Source: Edaphobacter dinghuensis
GTDB lineage: Bacteria > Acidobacteriota > Terriglobia > Terriglobales > Acidobacteriaceae
NCBI RefSeq assembly: GCF_014640335.1
Contig: NZ_BMGT01000001.1
Span: 806,001-870,000, forward strand
Reading direction: 5' to 3'
Length of the DNA: 64,000 nucleotides
Shown here: piece by piece, positions 45,530-55,157 of the stretch
Numbering within the stretch: the stretch's first letter is position 1
Layout: the number at the start of each line of letters is the position of its first letter
Notes under the pieces: model-generated
The model's database searches: none
What the model saw: only the letters and a program-made list of their open reading frames with translations
Told to the model about the DNA's origin: nothing
Position numbers and translations under genes: made by a program

Positions 45530-48500
45530 ATGTCGTCTGGGCCTGGTCGCGTGAGTCTGCGCGCGATTCTTTTGTCGCTGATGCTGATGTTGTTGAGTGT
45601 GCTGACGGCTGCGTGGGGGCAGACGGCGGTGGACGGCGCGGTGCATGGCGTGGTGATGGATGCAGGCGGTGCCGCGGTGCGTGGTGCTTCGATCGAAGTG
45701 AAGGACGCGGCGAGCGGATTTGCGCTTCGTGCTATTTCAGATAAAAGCGGTGAGTTTCTTGTGGCGCGGGTTCCGGTGGGGACGTATCGCGTGGCGGTAG
45801 AGGCTACGGGGTTCGAGCGGCTGGTTCTGACCGGCGTTGTGGTGGAGGTGGGCGCGGTAACCGGCGTGAATGCCCGGCTGCGTGTGGCGGGCGTGTCCGC
45901 GACGGTGACGGTGACGGCGAGTAGAAGCTCGACGGTAGAGTCGACGGCGGTGGCGAGTACGGTGACGGCGAACGAGATTCAACAGCTGCCGGTGCGGGGG
46001 CGGCGATGGCAGAGCTTTGCCTTGCTGACTCCAACGGCAAACGCAGATGCTGCAGGGCTGTTAAGCTTTCGCGGGCTGGGGGTGACGCAGAACAGTACGG
46101 CTGTGGATGGAGTGAGCGACGATCAGAGCTTTGGCGCGGTACCGCGAGGAGCGGGCGCGGAGAGTGAACGCGGTGGGACGCGCCTCACGGGTGCGGCCTA
46201 TACGTTTTCACAGGAGGCAGTGCGGGAGTTTCGCGTAAGCGGGCAAAACTATTCGGCTGTATACGGCCATGCAGCCGGCGGCGTGGTGACGACGGTATCG
46301 AAGAGTGGAACGAATACGCTGCATGGCTCGGGGTTTTATCTGGCTCGGGACAGCGCGTGGGCGGCGGCAAATCCTTTTTCGATTGCGACGCATTATGCCG
46401 ATGGCGTGGTGACCAGTGGCGTGGTGAAGCCGCACGATTTGCGGCAGCAGTTCGGCGGCAGCGTGGGCGGTGCGGCGGTGCCGGGAAAGCTGTTCTACTT
46501 TTATGCCTTCGATCAGCAGCGGCGAGGGTTTCCGGCGATCTCTTCGCCGCAGGAGCCGGGGTTTTATTCTCTGACGCCGGGACAGTTGGTTCTGTTGGGG
46601 GTGCGCGGGGTGACGCCGTCGGAGTCGAATGCTGCGCTCGACTATCTCGACAGCCTGACCGGGATGGTGCCGCGCCGGCAGGACCAGACGGTAAACTTCG
46701 GCAAGCTGGACTGGCAGGCGACTGCGAAGAACAGGCTGGGTGTGCAGTATGACCGTGCGCGGTCGAGCGCTCCCGGTGGGGTGAGGTCGGCGGCGGTAGT
46801 CGACCGGGGGAGAGCGAGCCTGGGCAGCAGCTATGTAAAGGTGGACACGCTGCTGGGGCGATGGCTGTGGTCGAAGAGTGCGAAGTTCAGCAATGAGCTG
46901 CGTGTCGCGGTGGGCAGGGACTTTCAGTATGAGGAAGCGTCCGCTCCGTTGCCGCAGGAACCTGCGGTCGGGCCGGGCGGCTACGCTCCCGAGGTGGCGA
47001 TTGGGCCGAATGGGCTGACGTTCGGCACACCGCCTTCGCTGGGGCGCAAGGCGTATCCCGATGAGCGGCGAGTGGAGTTTGCGGAGATGGCGACCTGGGT
47101 GCATGGGCGGCATCAGTTGCAGATGGGCGGCGACCTTAGCCTCGTGCATGACTATATCGATTCATTGAGCGGGCAGGAGGGGGCGTTTCACTACGACAGC
47201 GGTGTGACGAGCGGCCATGCCGGTGGGCTGGTGGATTGGATCACCGATTACACCTTCAACGTGAATGCCTACCCGAATGGCGGCTGCCCGACGATTGGAT
47301 CGCAGCCGCATTATTTCTGTTTCACCTCGTTTACGCAGAGCTTTGGGCAGGCGGCGGTGACGTTCGATACGCAAGAATGGGCCGGATATGTGCAGGACCA
47401 CTGGCAGGTGCGGCGCGGACTTACAGTTGATGCGGGGCTGCGCTATGAGTATGAGCTGCTGCCGCTGCCGCAGCGGCCGAATATAGCGCTTGATGCCGAA
47501 TTCGGCGCCCGCGGAGCTACCGGCGTCTTTCCCGAGGACAGGAACAACGTTGGCCCTCGCGTGGGTGTGGCGTGGGAGCCGTTGGGCGAAGGGCGCGGTG
47601 TGGTTCGTGCAGGCTATGGGCTGTTTTATGGAAGGCTGCCGGGAGCGACGATTCGCAGTGCGCTGGTGAATACGGCGCTGCCGACTTCGGCGACGCATGT
47701 GCGAATTACGCCGACGACAGTGACGGACTGCCCGCAGGTAGCGAACCAGGGGTTCGGCTATGCGTGCGCTTACCTGACGACGCCTCCGGCGGCAGTGGGA
47801 ACGACGACCTCGGCCACAGTCTTCGATCGCCGCTTTCGACTGCCCGCAGTGCAGCAGGCCAGTCTGACGGTCGAGCGCAAGGTGGGCGCGGGCGTGGTGG
47901 GAAGCGCAACTTATCTGATGAATCTGGACCGGCAGCTTCCGGATTCGGTGGACATTAATATTGCTCCGGCGACGAGTGTGGAGACATTTCAGTTGCAGGG
48001 CGGGACGGGTGCGCCGGGAGTGCGCGACGGCGAGATGTTTGCCGTGCCCGTGTACTCCGAGCGCGTCGATGCCAGCTATGGGCCAGTGACAGACATCGTC
48101 TCAGATGCGAATGCGAGTTACAACGCACTGGTGATTGAAGCGCGGCGGCGTAGCGCGAAGGGGCTGGAGTTCCGCGCAAGCTGGACGTGGTCGAAGGCGA
48201 TCGACTTTGGAGAGAGCAACGGAGCGGCGCCGCGAACGAACGGGCAGTTCGATCCGTTCGATCTGCGCTATGACAAGGGGCTTTCGTCGCTGAACTATCC
48301 GCATAAGCTGGTGGCGAGCGCGGTGTGGGAGCCGAGATTTTCGAGCAGTCGGCGATGGCTACGGACGGCGGGGAATGGGTGGGCGGTGGCTCCGGTGTTT
48401 ACGGAGCGGAGCGGCAGGCCGTATAGCCTGAATATCTACGGTGGCAAGCGTTTGACTGGTGGGCATCAGAGCATTAATGGCTCGGGTGGCGCGGTGTATC

Positions 48501-48832
48501 TGCCGACGGTGGGGCGCAATACGCTGCGGCTACCGGATGCGGCTAATCTCGATCTACGCATAAGCCGGACGCTAAGGGCATCGGAGAAGGCAAAGGTGAG
48601 GGGTGTGGCTGAGATCTTCAATGTGACGAATCGAGTGAATTATTCGGGGATCATGCAGCGCGCGTTTCTGGTGGGGACAGCGGTCAATGGCGTGACGCCG
48701 CTGGTGTTTCAGAATGCAGCGACGGTGTCTGCGGAGGAATTGAACGTGCAGCCGTTCGGAACGTTTACTTCGGCTTCGACGGGGCAGTCGGGAGAGCGGC
48801 GGGTGCAGCTTGGGCTGCGGGTGGAGTTTTAA
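45530..48832 (+). CDS. Oar-like TonB-dependent outer membrane receptor (3)
   Basis: 1100 residues, SD GGAGAGAG before the ATG. Signal segment SLRAILLSLMLMLLSVLTAAWGQ, carboxypeptidase-regulatory-like domain (GAVHGVVMDAGGAAVRGASI, about 37-115), then a plug (SFRGLGVTQNSTAVDGVSDD, VREFRVSGQNYSAVYGHAAGGVV) and a barrel ending VQLGLRVEF. It has the same block NNVGPRVGVAWEPLGEGRGVVRAG as receptors 1 and 2 but is shorter, more Ala/Val-rich and higher in GC than receptor 2, so the tandem pair is not a recent duplication. It converges on a VOC gene with 1 bp between stops. Confidence 0.93.
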   Translation: MSSGPGRVSLRAILLSLMLMLLSVLTAAWGQTAVDGAVHGVVMDAGGAAVRGASIEVKDAASGFALRAISDKSGEFLVARVPVGTYRVAVEATGFERLVLTGVVVEVGAVTGVNARLRVAGVSATVTVTASRSSTVESTAVASTVTANEIQQLPVRGRRWQSFALLTPTANADAAGLLSFRGLGVTQNSTAVDGVSDDQSFGAVPRGAGAESERGGTRLTGAAYTFSQEAVREFRVSGQNYSAVYGHAAGGVVTTVSKSGTNTLHGSGFYLARDSAWAAANPFSIATHYADGVVTSGVVKPHDLRQQFGGSVGGAAVPGKLFYFYAFDQQRRGFPAISSPQEPGFYSLTPGQLVLLGVRGVTPSESNAALDYLDSLTGMVPRRQDQTVNFGKLDWQATAKNRLGVQYDRARSSAPGGVRSAAVVDRGRASLGSSYVKVDTLLGRWLWSKSAKFSNELRVAVGRDFQYEEASAPLPQEPAVGPGGYAPEVAIGPNGLTFGTPPSLGRKAYPDERRVEFAEMATWVHGRHQLQMGGDLSLVHDYIDSLSGQEGAFHYDSGVTSGHAGGLVDWITDYTFNVNAYPNGGCPTIGSQPHYFCFTSFTQSFGQAAVTFDTQEWAGYVQDHWQVRRGLTVDAGLRYEYELLPLPQRPNIALDAEFGARGATGVFPEDRNNVGPRVGVAWEPLGEGRGVVRAGYGLFYGRLPGATIRSALVNTALPTSATHVRITPTTVTDCPQVANQGFGYACAYLTTPPAAVGTTTSATVFDRRFRLPAVQQASLTVERKVGAGVVGSATYLMNLDRQLPDSVDINIAPATSVETFQLQGGTGAPGVRDGEMFAVPVYSERVDASYGPVTDIVSDANASYNALVIEARRRSAKGLEFRASWTWSKAIDFGESNGAAPRTNGQFDPFDLRYDKGLSSLNYPHKLVASAVWEPRFSSSRRWLRTAGNGWAVAPVFTERSGRPYSLNIYGGKRLTGGHQSINGSGGAVYLPTVGRNTLRLPDAANLDLRISRTLRASEKAKVRGVAEIFNVTNRVNYSGIMQRAFLVGTAVNGVTPLVFQNAATVSAEELNVQPFGTFTSASTGQSGERRVQLGLRVEF

Positions 48833-48833
48833 T

Positions 48834-49205
48834 TCAATCCTGCGAGAGGGAGAGGGTGTTGCCGTCGGGGTCGTGGAACCATGCGATCCTGGCTCCGCCC
48901 GGGGCGGTCCAGATGCCTTCTTCGCTTTGTTCGAGGAAGGAGTATTGCTGGAAGGCGAGCCCTTTGGCGGCGAGCTCTTTTACGGAGCTCTCGATGTCTT
49001 CGACCTGCCAGCCGAGGATGGTGTAGGGGGCGGGTGTGAACTCCTCGATGCGAACCAGGCGAATCATGTTGCCGTTCAATTCGAAGACGATGGCGAAGGC
49101 GTCGTCGCTGACGAAGCGCAGGCCGAGGAGGTTTTGATAGAAGTCCAGAGCACGGGCTGCGTCGCGGGTGGGAATGAAGCCGATGAGTTTGCTGTCGGGA
49201 GTCAT
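48834..49205 (-). CDS. VOC-family (glyoxalase/dioxygenase superfamily) protein
   Basis: 123 residues from the ATG at 49203-49205 behind CAGGAG; an ATG six codons upstream is less likely. Two beta-alpha-beta-beta-beta modules: KLIGFIPTRDAARALDFYQNLLGLRFVSDD and YTILGWQVEDIESSVKELAAKG, ending IAWFHDPDGNTLSLSQ. The family DPDGN motif is present; metal ligands are not all evident, so it may be a binding protein (resistance-type) rather than an enzyme. Upstream of it on the same strand is the MscS channel gene (18 bp). Confidence 0.88.
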   Translation of the reverse strand: MTPDSKLIGFIPTRDAARALDFYQNLLGLRFVSDDAFAIVFELNGNMIRLVRIEEFTPAPYTILGWQVEDIESSVKELAAKGLAFQQYSFLEQSEEGIWTAPGGARIAWFHDPDGNTLSLSQD

Positions 49206-49223
49206 GGCCGCTCCTGTTCGCAA

Positions 49224-50333
49224 TCAGTCTAGCTGAGCCATGGGGTGCGGATTGGAAGATTGCTGGCTGCGAGTCTCGGAGTGAGGCCGGGAAGCAAAGC
49301 GGGTCGTGGGGAAGGCGCTGGGATAGTTCTGCTGAATCCATGCCGTCATCTTTTCGCGGATGAGGCAGCGCAGGTCGAAGCTGGAGCCGGAGTCGGGCGA
49401 ACTGACGAGGCAGCGGATCTCCATGGTGTGTTCGGAGAGATTGGTGACCTGGAGGCCGCAGACTTTTTTGTCCCACTGCGGTGCGGCCTTGACGATGAGG
49501 TTGAGCTGCTCGCGGAGCGCTTCGACCGGGATGGAGTAATCGACATAGAGGAAGGCGGTGCCGAGGATGTCGGACGACTCGCGGGTCCAGTTGGCGAAGG
49601 AGTTTTCTATGAAGAAGGTGAGAGGGATGATGAGTCGGCGCAAGTCCCAGATGCGGAGCACGACGTAGGAAGAGGTGATCTCTTCGATGCGGCCCCACTC
49701 GCCTTCGACGACAACGACGTCGTCGATGCGGATGGGCTCGGTGAGTGCGATCTGCAGGCCGGCGAGAAAGTTGGAGGCAGTCGATTTAGCGGCGGCGGCG
49801 AGCACAAGGGTGGCGACTCCGGCGGAGGCGAGCAGGCCGGAGCCATAGTGCCAGATGCGTGGGTCGTTGAAGGTCCAGAGCAGAACACCGATATCGATGA
49901 CGATGACAAAGGTGATGAGCATTCGCCGGAAGACCTGGAACTGGGTATGGATGCGGCGGGCGCGGATATTGTTGGCAGCGGTGATGTCGTAGCGCCGCAG
50001 CATGAAGGCCTGCAGGACATAAATACAGCCGACGGCGAACCAGCCGAGAGCGAGGACCATCGCCATGATGAAGCCGTGTTGGAGAAGCTTTTCTATGTTG
50101 TCAGGGACGGGAAGAAAGGGCAGTGCGAGCAGGACGCAGGTAAGCAGGAAGATAGCGCGTGATGGGCCGCCGAGATAGCGCTGCAGGCCCAGACCTGTCC
50201 CAAGCTTCTGGTTTTCCTTGCGTTTGAGCACGCGGAAGAGAACATAATGCACCACATTGGCGATGACGAGCGTGGCACAAAAGAAAAAGATTGCGACAAA
50301 CCAGGCGTGTTTGAAATGGAAGATCGAATTCAT
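49224..50333 (-). CDS. MscS-family mechanosensitive channel
   Basis: 369 residues. Several N-terminal membrane helices, then the pore-lining helix region GSGLLASAGVATLVLAAAAKSTASNFLAG with the Ala/Gly packing pattern of MscS TM3, the beta domain IRIDDVVVVEGEWGRIEEITSSYVVLRIWDLRRLIIP, and a C-terminal alpha/beta domain. It should open under membrane tension and release solutes, or in this subfamily may have slower gating. The C-terminus (SQQSSNPHPMAQLD) is unstructured. It diverges from mnmG and precedes the VOC gene. Confidence 0.93.
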   Translation of the reverse strand: MNSIFHFKHAWFVAIFFFCATLVIANVVHYVLFRVLKRKENQKLGTGLGLQRYLGGPSRAIFLLTCVLLALPFLPVPDNIEKLLQHGFIMAMVLALGWFAVGCIYVLQAFMLRRYDITAANNIRARRIHTQFQVFRRMLITFVIVIDIGVLLWTFNDPRIWHYGSGLLASAGVATLVLAAAAKSTASNFLAGLQIALTEPIRIDDVVVVEGEWGRIEEITSSYVVLRIWDLRRLIIPLTFFIENSFANWTRESSDILGTAFLYVDYSIPVEALREQLNLIVKAAPQWDKKVCGLQVTNLSEHTMEIRCLVSSPDSGSSFDLRCLIREKMTAWIQQNYPSAFPTTRFASRPHSETRSQQSSNPHPMAQLD

Positions 50334-50425
50334 TATTCAGCTTGGATGCTGGGGGCGCGGGGTGAGTGACCTGCACGGGCGGCATTGGAACAAACAGATT
50401 TTTCGGCGAAGCCTAAAATAGAGAA

Positions 50426-52435
50426 GTGAGCTTTACCGAACAATACGATGTGGTCGTAGTGGGCGCAGGTCATGCTGGATGCGAGGCGGCGATGGCTGCG
50501 GCGCGCATGGGGCTGCGTACGGCGATCTTTACGTTGAACCTTGATCTGATTGCGCAGATGAGCTGTAACCCGGCGATTGGCGGCGTGGCCAAGGGACACC
50601 TGGTGCGCGAGGTAGACGCGCTGGGCGGCGTGATGGGCGAGGTGGCCGATGCCTGCGGCATCCAGTTTCGGCTGCTGAATACATCGCGTGGGCCGGCGGT
50701 GTGGTCTCCGCGGGCGCAGTGCGACAAGGCGCTGTATCGCGTGAAGATGCGCGAGGTGCTGGAGGGGCAGAAGAATCTCTTCATCAAGCAGGCCGAGGTG
50801 GTGGACCTGATTGTGGAAGAGGTGGAAGGTTCATCAGAACGCGTGGTGCGTGGGTTGAAGCTGCGCGATGGCCGCACGATTCACGCGGCTGCAACAGTTG
50901 TGACGACGGGAACATTTCTGAACGGGCTGATTCACTGTGGTGAACAGCAGTACACCGCCGGACGCAGTGGCGAGCCTGCGAGTGTTTTGCTGGGCGAGAG
51001 TTTGAAGCGGCTGGGACTGCGCGAATGCCGCTTGAAGACAGGCACGCCACCGCGGCTCGATGGCCGCACGATTGAGTGGGATAAGTTTGAGGAGCAGCCG
51101 GGCGATGCCGATCCCACTCCGTTCAGCTTTCGCACGCGCTCGCTGCCGTTGCGGCAGATCATGTGCCACATCGCGCACACGACGCCGGAGACGCTGCGGC
51201 TGATCCGCGAGAACGTGCATCGCTCGCCCATGTACACAGGGCAGATCGAAGGCATCGGGCCGCGTTATTGTCCTTCGATCGAAGACAAGATTGTGCGCTT
51301 TCCGGAAAAGACGCGGCACCAGTTTTTCTTGGAGCCTGAAGGGCTGAACACGCACGAGGTCTACATCAACGGCATGAGCACTAGCCTGCCGATGGAGATT
51401 CAGGCGGCGATGGTGCGGTCGATTCCGGGGCTGGAAAATGCGGAGATGCTGCGACCCGGCTATGCGATTGAGTATGACGCGATCGATCCGACGGAGCTTG
51501 ATCGGACGCTGCGGGTGAAGTCGATGCGGGGGCTGTATCTTGCCGGACAGATCAACGGCACCAGCGGTTATGAAGAGGCTGCGTGTCAGGGCTTGATGGC
51601 GGGCATCAATGCTGCGCTTGCCGTGCGCGGCGAAGAGGGCTTTACGCTGGACCGCACGGAAGGCTATACGGGCATTCTGATTGATGACCTGATCAGCAAG
51701 GGAACGAACGAGCCCTACCGCATGTTTACCTCGCGAGCGGAGTTCCGGCTGCATCTGCGGATCGACAATGCTGATCGCAGGCTGACTCCGCATGGGCGTC
51801 GGCTGGGCCTGATTGACGATGAGGCGTGGGCCGGTTACGAGGCGAAGCAAGCGCGTGCTGTGGCGTTTGAGAAGCTGCTGGAGACGGTGCGGGTGAAGAC
51901 CGGTGAGCTGCCAGCGGAGTTGGTGGCGCGGCTCGATGGCGATGGTGCCGTTGCGGGACAGACGTTTACACAGTTGCTGAAGCGACCCGAGGTTGCGGTG
52001 GAAGAGATTGCTCCGCTAATGCGAGAGCGATTGGCGAACGAGGGCGAGACGCTTGCAGTCTGGGTTGCGGCGATGGATGCGGCTGGCGATGCGCGGTTGC
52101 CTGCATGGGTTCGCAACGAGATGAAGACGGTCGAGACGGAGATCAAGTATGCGGGTTATCTTGACCAGCAGCGGCGGTCGATCGAGAAGCTGCGCAAGGC
52201 GGAGAAGCGCTTGATCCCGGAGTGGTTCGACTATGCGGCGGTGAGCGGCCTGTCGACTGAGATGAAGCAGGTGCTCTCGCGGGTGAGACCGCAGACGCTG
52301 GGGCAGGCCAGTCGCATCGCCGGGGTTACGCCTGCGGCGGTCAGTCTGATTCATGGATACATCGAGATTCAGGGGCGGCGACGGAGCGCGGCAGCCCAAC
52401 TTAATGAATCTGCGTCCGGCATGAGCGCGTATTAA
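50426..52435 (+). CDS. mnmG: tRNA uridine 5-carboxymethylaminomethyl modification enzyme MnmG
   Basis: 669 residues, GTG start. MnmG with MnmE modifies wobble U34 of certain tRNAs, using FAD and methylenetetrahydrofolate. The FAD motif [21 protein letters not shown] is at the N-terminus, followed by [26 protein letters not shown] and [12 protein letters not shown]; later [28 protein letters not shown] and [30 protein letters not shown]. The C-terminal helical domain ends ALVS-like [13 protein letters not shown]. Length is slightly above the usual 620-630 through a few insertions. It is convergent with nothing and is followed by msrA at 28 bp. Confidence 0.97.
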   Translation: MSFTEQYDVVVVGAGHAGCEAAMAAARMGLRTAIFTLNLDLIAQMSCNPAIGGVAKGHLVREVDALGGVMGEVADACGIQFRLLNTSRGPAVWSPRAQCDKALYRVKMREVLEGQKNLFIKQAEVVDLIVEEVEGSSERVVRGLKLRDGRTIHAAATVVTTGTFLNGLIHCGEQQYTAGRSGEPASVLLGESLKRLGLRECRLKTGTPPRLDGRTIEWDKFEEQPGDADPTPFSFRTRSLPLRQIMCHIAHTTPETLRLIRENVHRSPMYTGQIEGIGPRYCPSIEDKIVRFPEKTRHQFFLEPEGLNTHEVYINGMSTSLPMEIQAAMVRSIPGLENAEMLRPGYAIEYDAIDPTELDRTLRVKSMRGLYLAGQINGTSGYEEAACQGLMAGINAALAVRGEEGFTLDRTEGYTGILIDDLISKGTNEPYRMFTSRAEFRLHLRIDNADRRLTPHGRRLGLIDDEAWAGYEAKQARAVAFEKLLETVRVKTGELPAELVARLDGDGAVAGQTFTQLLKRPEVAVEEIAPLMRERLANEGETLAVWVAAMDAAGDARLPAWVRNEMKTVETEIKYAGYLDQQRRSIEKLRKAEKRLIPEWFDYAAVSGLSTEMKQVLSRVRPQTLGQASRIAGVTPAAVSLIHGYIEIQGRRRSAAAQLNESASGMSAY

Positions 52436-52463
52436 AAGTAGCGGGATGCAGTGGAGGTTCGAG

Positions 52464-53165
52464 ATGCAAACAGGCAAAATGTTGTCGCGGTTCGCATGGA
52501 TGGCGTTGCTGGTGGTTGCGGTGGTTCTGGTGGCGTGGCGTGGGATGCAGATGACCCAGGTGAGCGCGCAGGCGAAGGCTCCCGTGCCTGCCGTCGATGA
52601 GACAAAGACGGCCAAGTCGGGCCACGAGACAGCAGTGTTTGCTGGCGGATGCTTCTGGGGAACGCAGTCGGTCTTTCAGCGGGTAAAAGGTGTTACGGCG
52701 ACGACTGCCGGGTACTCCGGTGGATCGGCTTCGACGGCGACCTATGCGCAGGTAACGACCGAGACGACGGGACATGCGGAGTCGGTGAAGGTGGTCTACG
52801 ATCCGTCGAGACTGACGTATGGGCAACTTTTACAGATCTTCTTCTCGGTGCACGACCCGACGCAGTTGAACCGGCAGGGGCCGGATGTGGGCACGTCGTA
52901 TCGTTCGGCGATCTTCTATTCAAACGACGAGCAGAAGAAGATCGCGACGGCCTACATCGCGCAGATGGAAGCGGCGCATATCTTTTCCAAGCCGATTGTG
53001 ACGCAGGTGGTTCCGTTGAAGGGCTTTTACGATGCCGAGTCCTACCATCAGGACTACGCGACCAATAACCCCAACAATCCTTACATCATGGTCTGCGACC
53101 GACCGAAGATCGAGACGTTGAAGCGGGACTTTCCTGAGCTGTTTCAGAAGTACAAGGGCGAGTAG
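52464..53165 (+). CDS. msrA: Membrane-anchored or exported peptide methionine sulfoxide reductase A
   Basis: 233 residues from the ATG at 52464 (GGAGG 8 bp upstream; an earlier ATG adds six residues). An N-terminal hydrophobic segment (WMALLVVAVVLVAWRGMQM) precedes the MsrA domain, so the enzyme acts outside the cytoplasm or on the membrane. The catalytic GGCFWG gives C63, then GYSGGSASTATYAQVTTETTGHAESVKVVYDP and FYDAESYHQDY; a C-terminal Cys (YIMVCDRPK) may be resolving. It reduces methionine-S-sulfoxide in envelope proteins. It converges with the next gene (6 bp between stops). Confidence 0.94.
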   Translation: MQTGKMLSRFAWMALLVVAVVLVAWRGMQMTQVSAQAKAPVPAVDETKTAKSGHETAVFAGGCFWGTQSVFQRVKGVTATTAGYSGGSASTATYAQVTTETTGHAESVKVVYDPSRLTYGQLLQIFFSVHDPTQLNRQGPDVGTSYRSAIFYSNDEQKKIATAYIAQMEAAHIFSKPIVTQVVPLKGFYDAESYHQDYATNNPNNPYIMVCDRPKIETLKRDFPELFQKYKGE

Positions 53166-53171
53166 ACGAAG

Positions 53172-53471
53172 CTACTGGGTGACTTCGCCCTCGGGTTCGT
53201 CGGTGGGATTGTCGATCTCGGCGGTGAAGCCTTCGAGCAGCCGCTCCAAAAAGGCGTCCTTGTCGACGGCTTCGCCCTGTAACTCATGGGCGAGCGCGAT
53301 GTGGCGGGCCAAATCCGCGAGGACGATTCCCCACGCGAAGGGGTCTTCCCAGGCTCCGCTGCGGATGCTAACGTGTTGACCCTGCTCGGCGATCCAGACG
53401 CGAAGCACCTCGAAGGACGCTTTGTCGCGCTGGGCGGCGGGTGGAACGTTTAGAACTTTCTCTGATCCCAT
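53172..53471 (-). CDS. DUF5076-like protein
   Basis: 99 residues from the ATG at 53469-53471, behind an AGGAGAG sequence; a start 28 codons further up would give a non-homologous-looking extension. The core RDKASFEVLRVWIAEQGQHVSIRSGAWEDPFAWGIVLADLARHIALA matches what I recognise as DUF5076, a small soluble protein of unknown function in Acidobacteria and Alphaproteobacteria. The acidic C-terminus (TDEPEGEVTQ) is flexible. It is divergent from dnaB. Confidence 0.75.
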   Translation of the reverse strand: MGSEKVLNVPPAAQRDKASFEVLRVWIAEQGQHVSIRSGAWEDPFAWGIVLADLARHIALAHELQGEAVDKDAFLERLLEGFTAEIDNPTDEPEGEVTQ

Positions 53472-53547
53472 CTTGATGCTCTCCTCTGAGATGTGCGAGT
53501 GTGCTGTAAGTATAAGAGTAGACTTTGTGGAGAGCGTGTTTTCCGCT

Positions 53548-53556
53548 TTATCCACA
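53548..53556 (+). promoter_or_regulatory. Perfect DnaA box upstream of dnaB
   Basis: TTATCCACA matches the consensus DnaA box exactly, 47 bp before the dnaB ATG. A second, one-mismatch site (CTATCCACA) lies at 53612-53620 within the first codons of dnaB, and a weaker inverse match (TGTGGAGAG) at 53526-53534. Confidence 0.6.
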
Positions 53557-53603
53557 AGCGATATGCGGTATCCGCAGGGCCTCTTCAGCTAGGGTAACAA
53601 TCG

Positions 53604-55001
53604 ATGGCAACCTATCCACAAATTGTCGGCGAGCAGGAACGTCCTGCCTCCCTCCACGCCGAGATGACCATTCTCGGCGCCATGCTGGTCGAGCCGGTCG
53701 CGATCAATGACGCGACCATGCTGCTGAAGGCGGACGATTTCGCGCTGGACTCGCACCGCCGTATCTACTCCGTGATGGTGCATCTGTCGGAGATCGGACA
53801 CGCCGTCGACATCGTCACCGTGGGCGAGGAGCTGCGCAAGCGCAAGGAGCTGGATTCGATTGGCGGCCTGCCTTATCTCGCGTCGCTGAGCGAAGGCCTG
53901 CCGCGGAAGCTGAGCATCGAGAGCTACGTGCGCATCGTGCGCGACAAGAGCCTGATGCGGCAGTTGATGGCGGTCTGCGATCTGGGCATGATCGACGCGG
54001 CCGACCAGAGCCAGGAAGCGCTGGATGTTTTGAACAACGTCAGCGGCAGGCTGATGGAGATCTCAGAACATGCAGTGACAGGTGGCTTCTCCGACATCGG
54101 CGACATTGTGAAGTCGTCGTTCGGGTCGATCGACAAGCTGTACGAGCAGGGCCGTGAGATCACCGGCCTGGCGACGCACTACATCGAGTTCGACCGCATG
54201 ACCAGCGGCTTGCAGGACTCGGAGCTGATTATTATTGCGGCGCGGCCTTCAATGGGCAAGACGGCGTGGGCGATCAACATCGCGCAGAACGCAGCGGTGC
54301 ATGGTGGCAAGGTGGTCGCGGTGTTTTCGCTCGAAATGTCGAAGGAGAGCCTGCTGCGACGTATGTTGGCGTCGGAGGCGCTGGTGAACTCGCGCAAGAT
54401 CCAGACCGGATTTCTGCCGAAGGAAGACAAGAGCAAGCTGCTGGCCGCGCTCGAGCGATTGATGGAGTCGAAGATGTTCATCGACGACACACCCGGCATT
54501 ACTCTGGCCGAGATGCGCGCCAAGGCGCGGCGGCTGCACCAGCAGGAGGGTCGGCTCGACCTGATCGTGATCGACTACCTGCAGTTGATGACGGGCTCGG
54601 CGAGCGGCAGTCAGAAGAAGTTCGAGAACCGCACGCAGGAGGTCTCGTCGGTGTCGCGCGGCCTGAAGGCGCTGGCCAAGGAGATGAAGGTTCCGGTGAT
54701 TGCGCTGTCGCAGCTCTCGCGTTCGAGCGAGCAGCGCGGCGGCGACAAGAAGCCGATGTTGAGCGACCTGCGCGAGTCGGGCTCGATTGAGCAAGATGCT
54801 GACGTGGTGGCGTTTATCCATCGTGACAGCTACTACAACAAGGACGAGAACGGCGACGAGGACCCTGAATCGAAGGGCAAGGCCGAGATCATCATCGCCA
54901 AGCAGAGAAATGGGCCGACGGGCAGTGTTCATCTGGCGTATCTGGCTGACTATACGAGGTTTGAGAATCTTGCGGGCGACGGTGGCGGCGGAGGCTACTG
55001 A
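53604..55001 (+). CDS. dnaB: Replicative DNA helicase DnaB
   Basis: 465 residues, full length. DnaB is the hexameric helicase that unwinds DNA at the replication fork and recruits primase. The N-terminal domain (SLHAEMTILGAMLVEPVAINDA, about 16-110) is joined to the RecA-like ATPase: Walker A ARPSMGKTAWAINIAQNAA (about 213), VAVFSLEMSKESLLRRMLASEA, Walker B LIVIDYLQLMTG, and the arginine finger region KAEIIIAKQRNGPTGS. The Gly-rich C-terminus (GDGGGGGY) is common. No intein. A consensus DnaA box lies upstream. Confidence 0.97.
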   Translation: MATYPQIVGEQERPASLHAEMTILGAMLVEPVAINDATMLLKADDFALDSHRRIYSVMVHLSEIGHAVDIVTVGEELRKRKELDSIGGLPYLASLSEGLPRKLSIESYVRIVRDKSLMRQLMAVCDLGMIDAADQSQEALDVLNNVSGRLMEISEHAVTGGFSDIGDIVKSSFGSIDKLYEQGREITGLATHYIEFDRMTSGLQDSELIIIAARPSMGKTAWAINIAQNAAVHGGKVVAVFSLEMSKESLLRRMLASEALVNSRKIQTGFLPKEDKSKLLAALERLMESKMFIDDTPGITLAEMRAKARRLHQQEGRLDLIVIDYLQLMTGSASGSQKKFENRTQEVSSVSRGLKALAKEMKVPVIALSQLSRSSEQRGGDKKPMLSDLRESGSIEQDADVVAFIHRDSYYNKDENGDEDPESKGKAEIIIAKQRNGPTGSVHLAYLADYTRFENLAGDGGGGGY

Positions 55002-55086
55002 GGGTTTGCTGTTTTGCAGATGCGATAACGGCGCAAAAGACAGAAACTGTTTCGAATTTTATTCGCCATACAAATCTCAAATCCTA

Positions 55087-55104
55087 CTGACATAATGCTG
55101 TCAG
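55087..55104. promoter_or_regulatory. CTGACA-N6-TGTCAG dyad before the VOC-WYL pair
   Basis: CTGACA (55087-55092), TAATGC, TGTCAG (55099-55104) is a perfect 6-6-6 inverted repeat 53 bp before the VOC start. The TAATGCT inside is -10-like. It is a candidate operator for the WYL regulator encoded downstream. Confidence 0.4.
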
Positions 55105-55157
55105 CAGACCCTCGCTATGCTTGGACTCAAGTCAGCCGAATTTGAGGAGAGCGACAC

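Noticed and set aside
53500..53640. Replication origin at the dnaB upstream region
   Set aside because: Only two good DnaA boxes, no AT-rich unwinding region and no dnaA/dnaN nearby; kept as a regulatory finding only.
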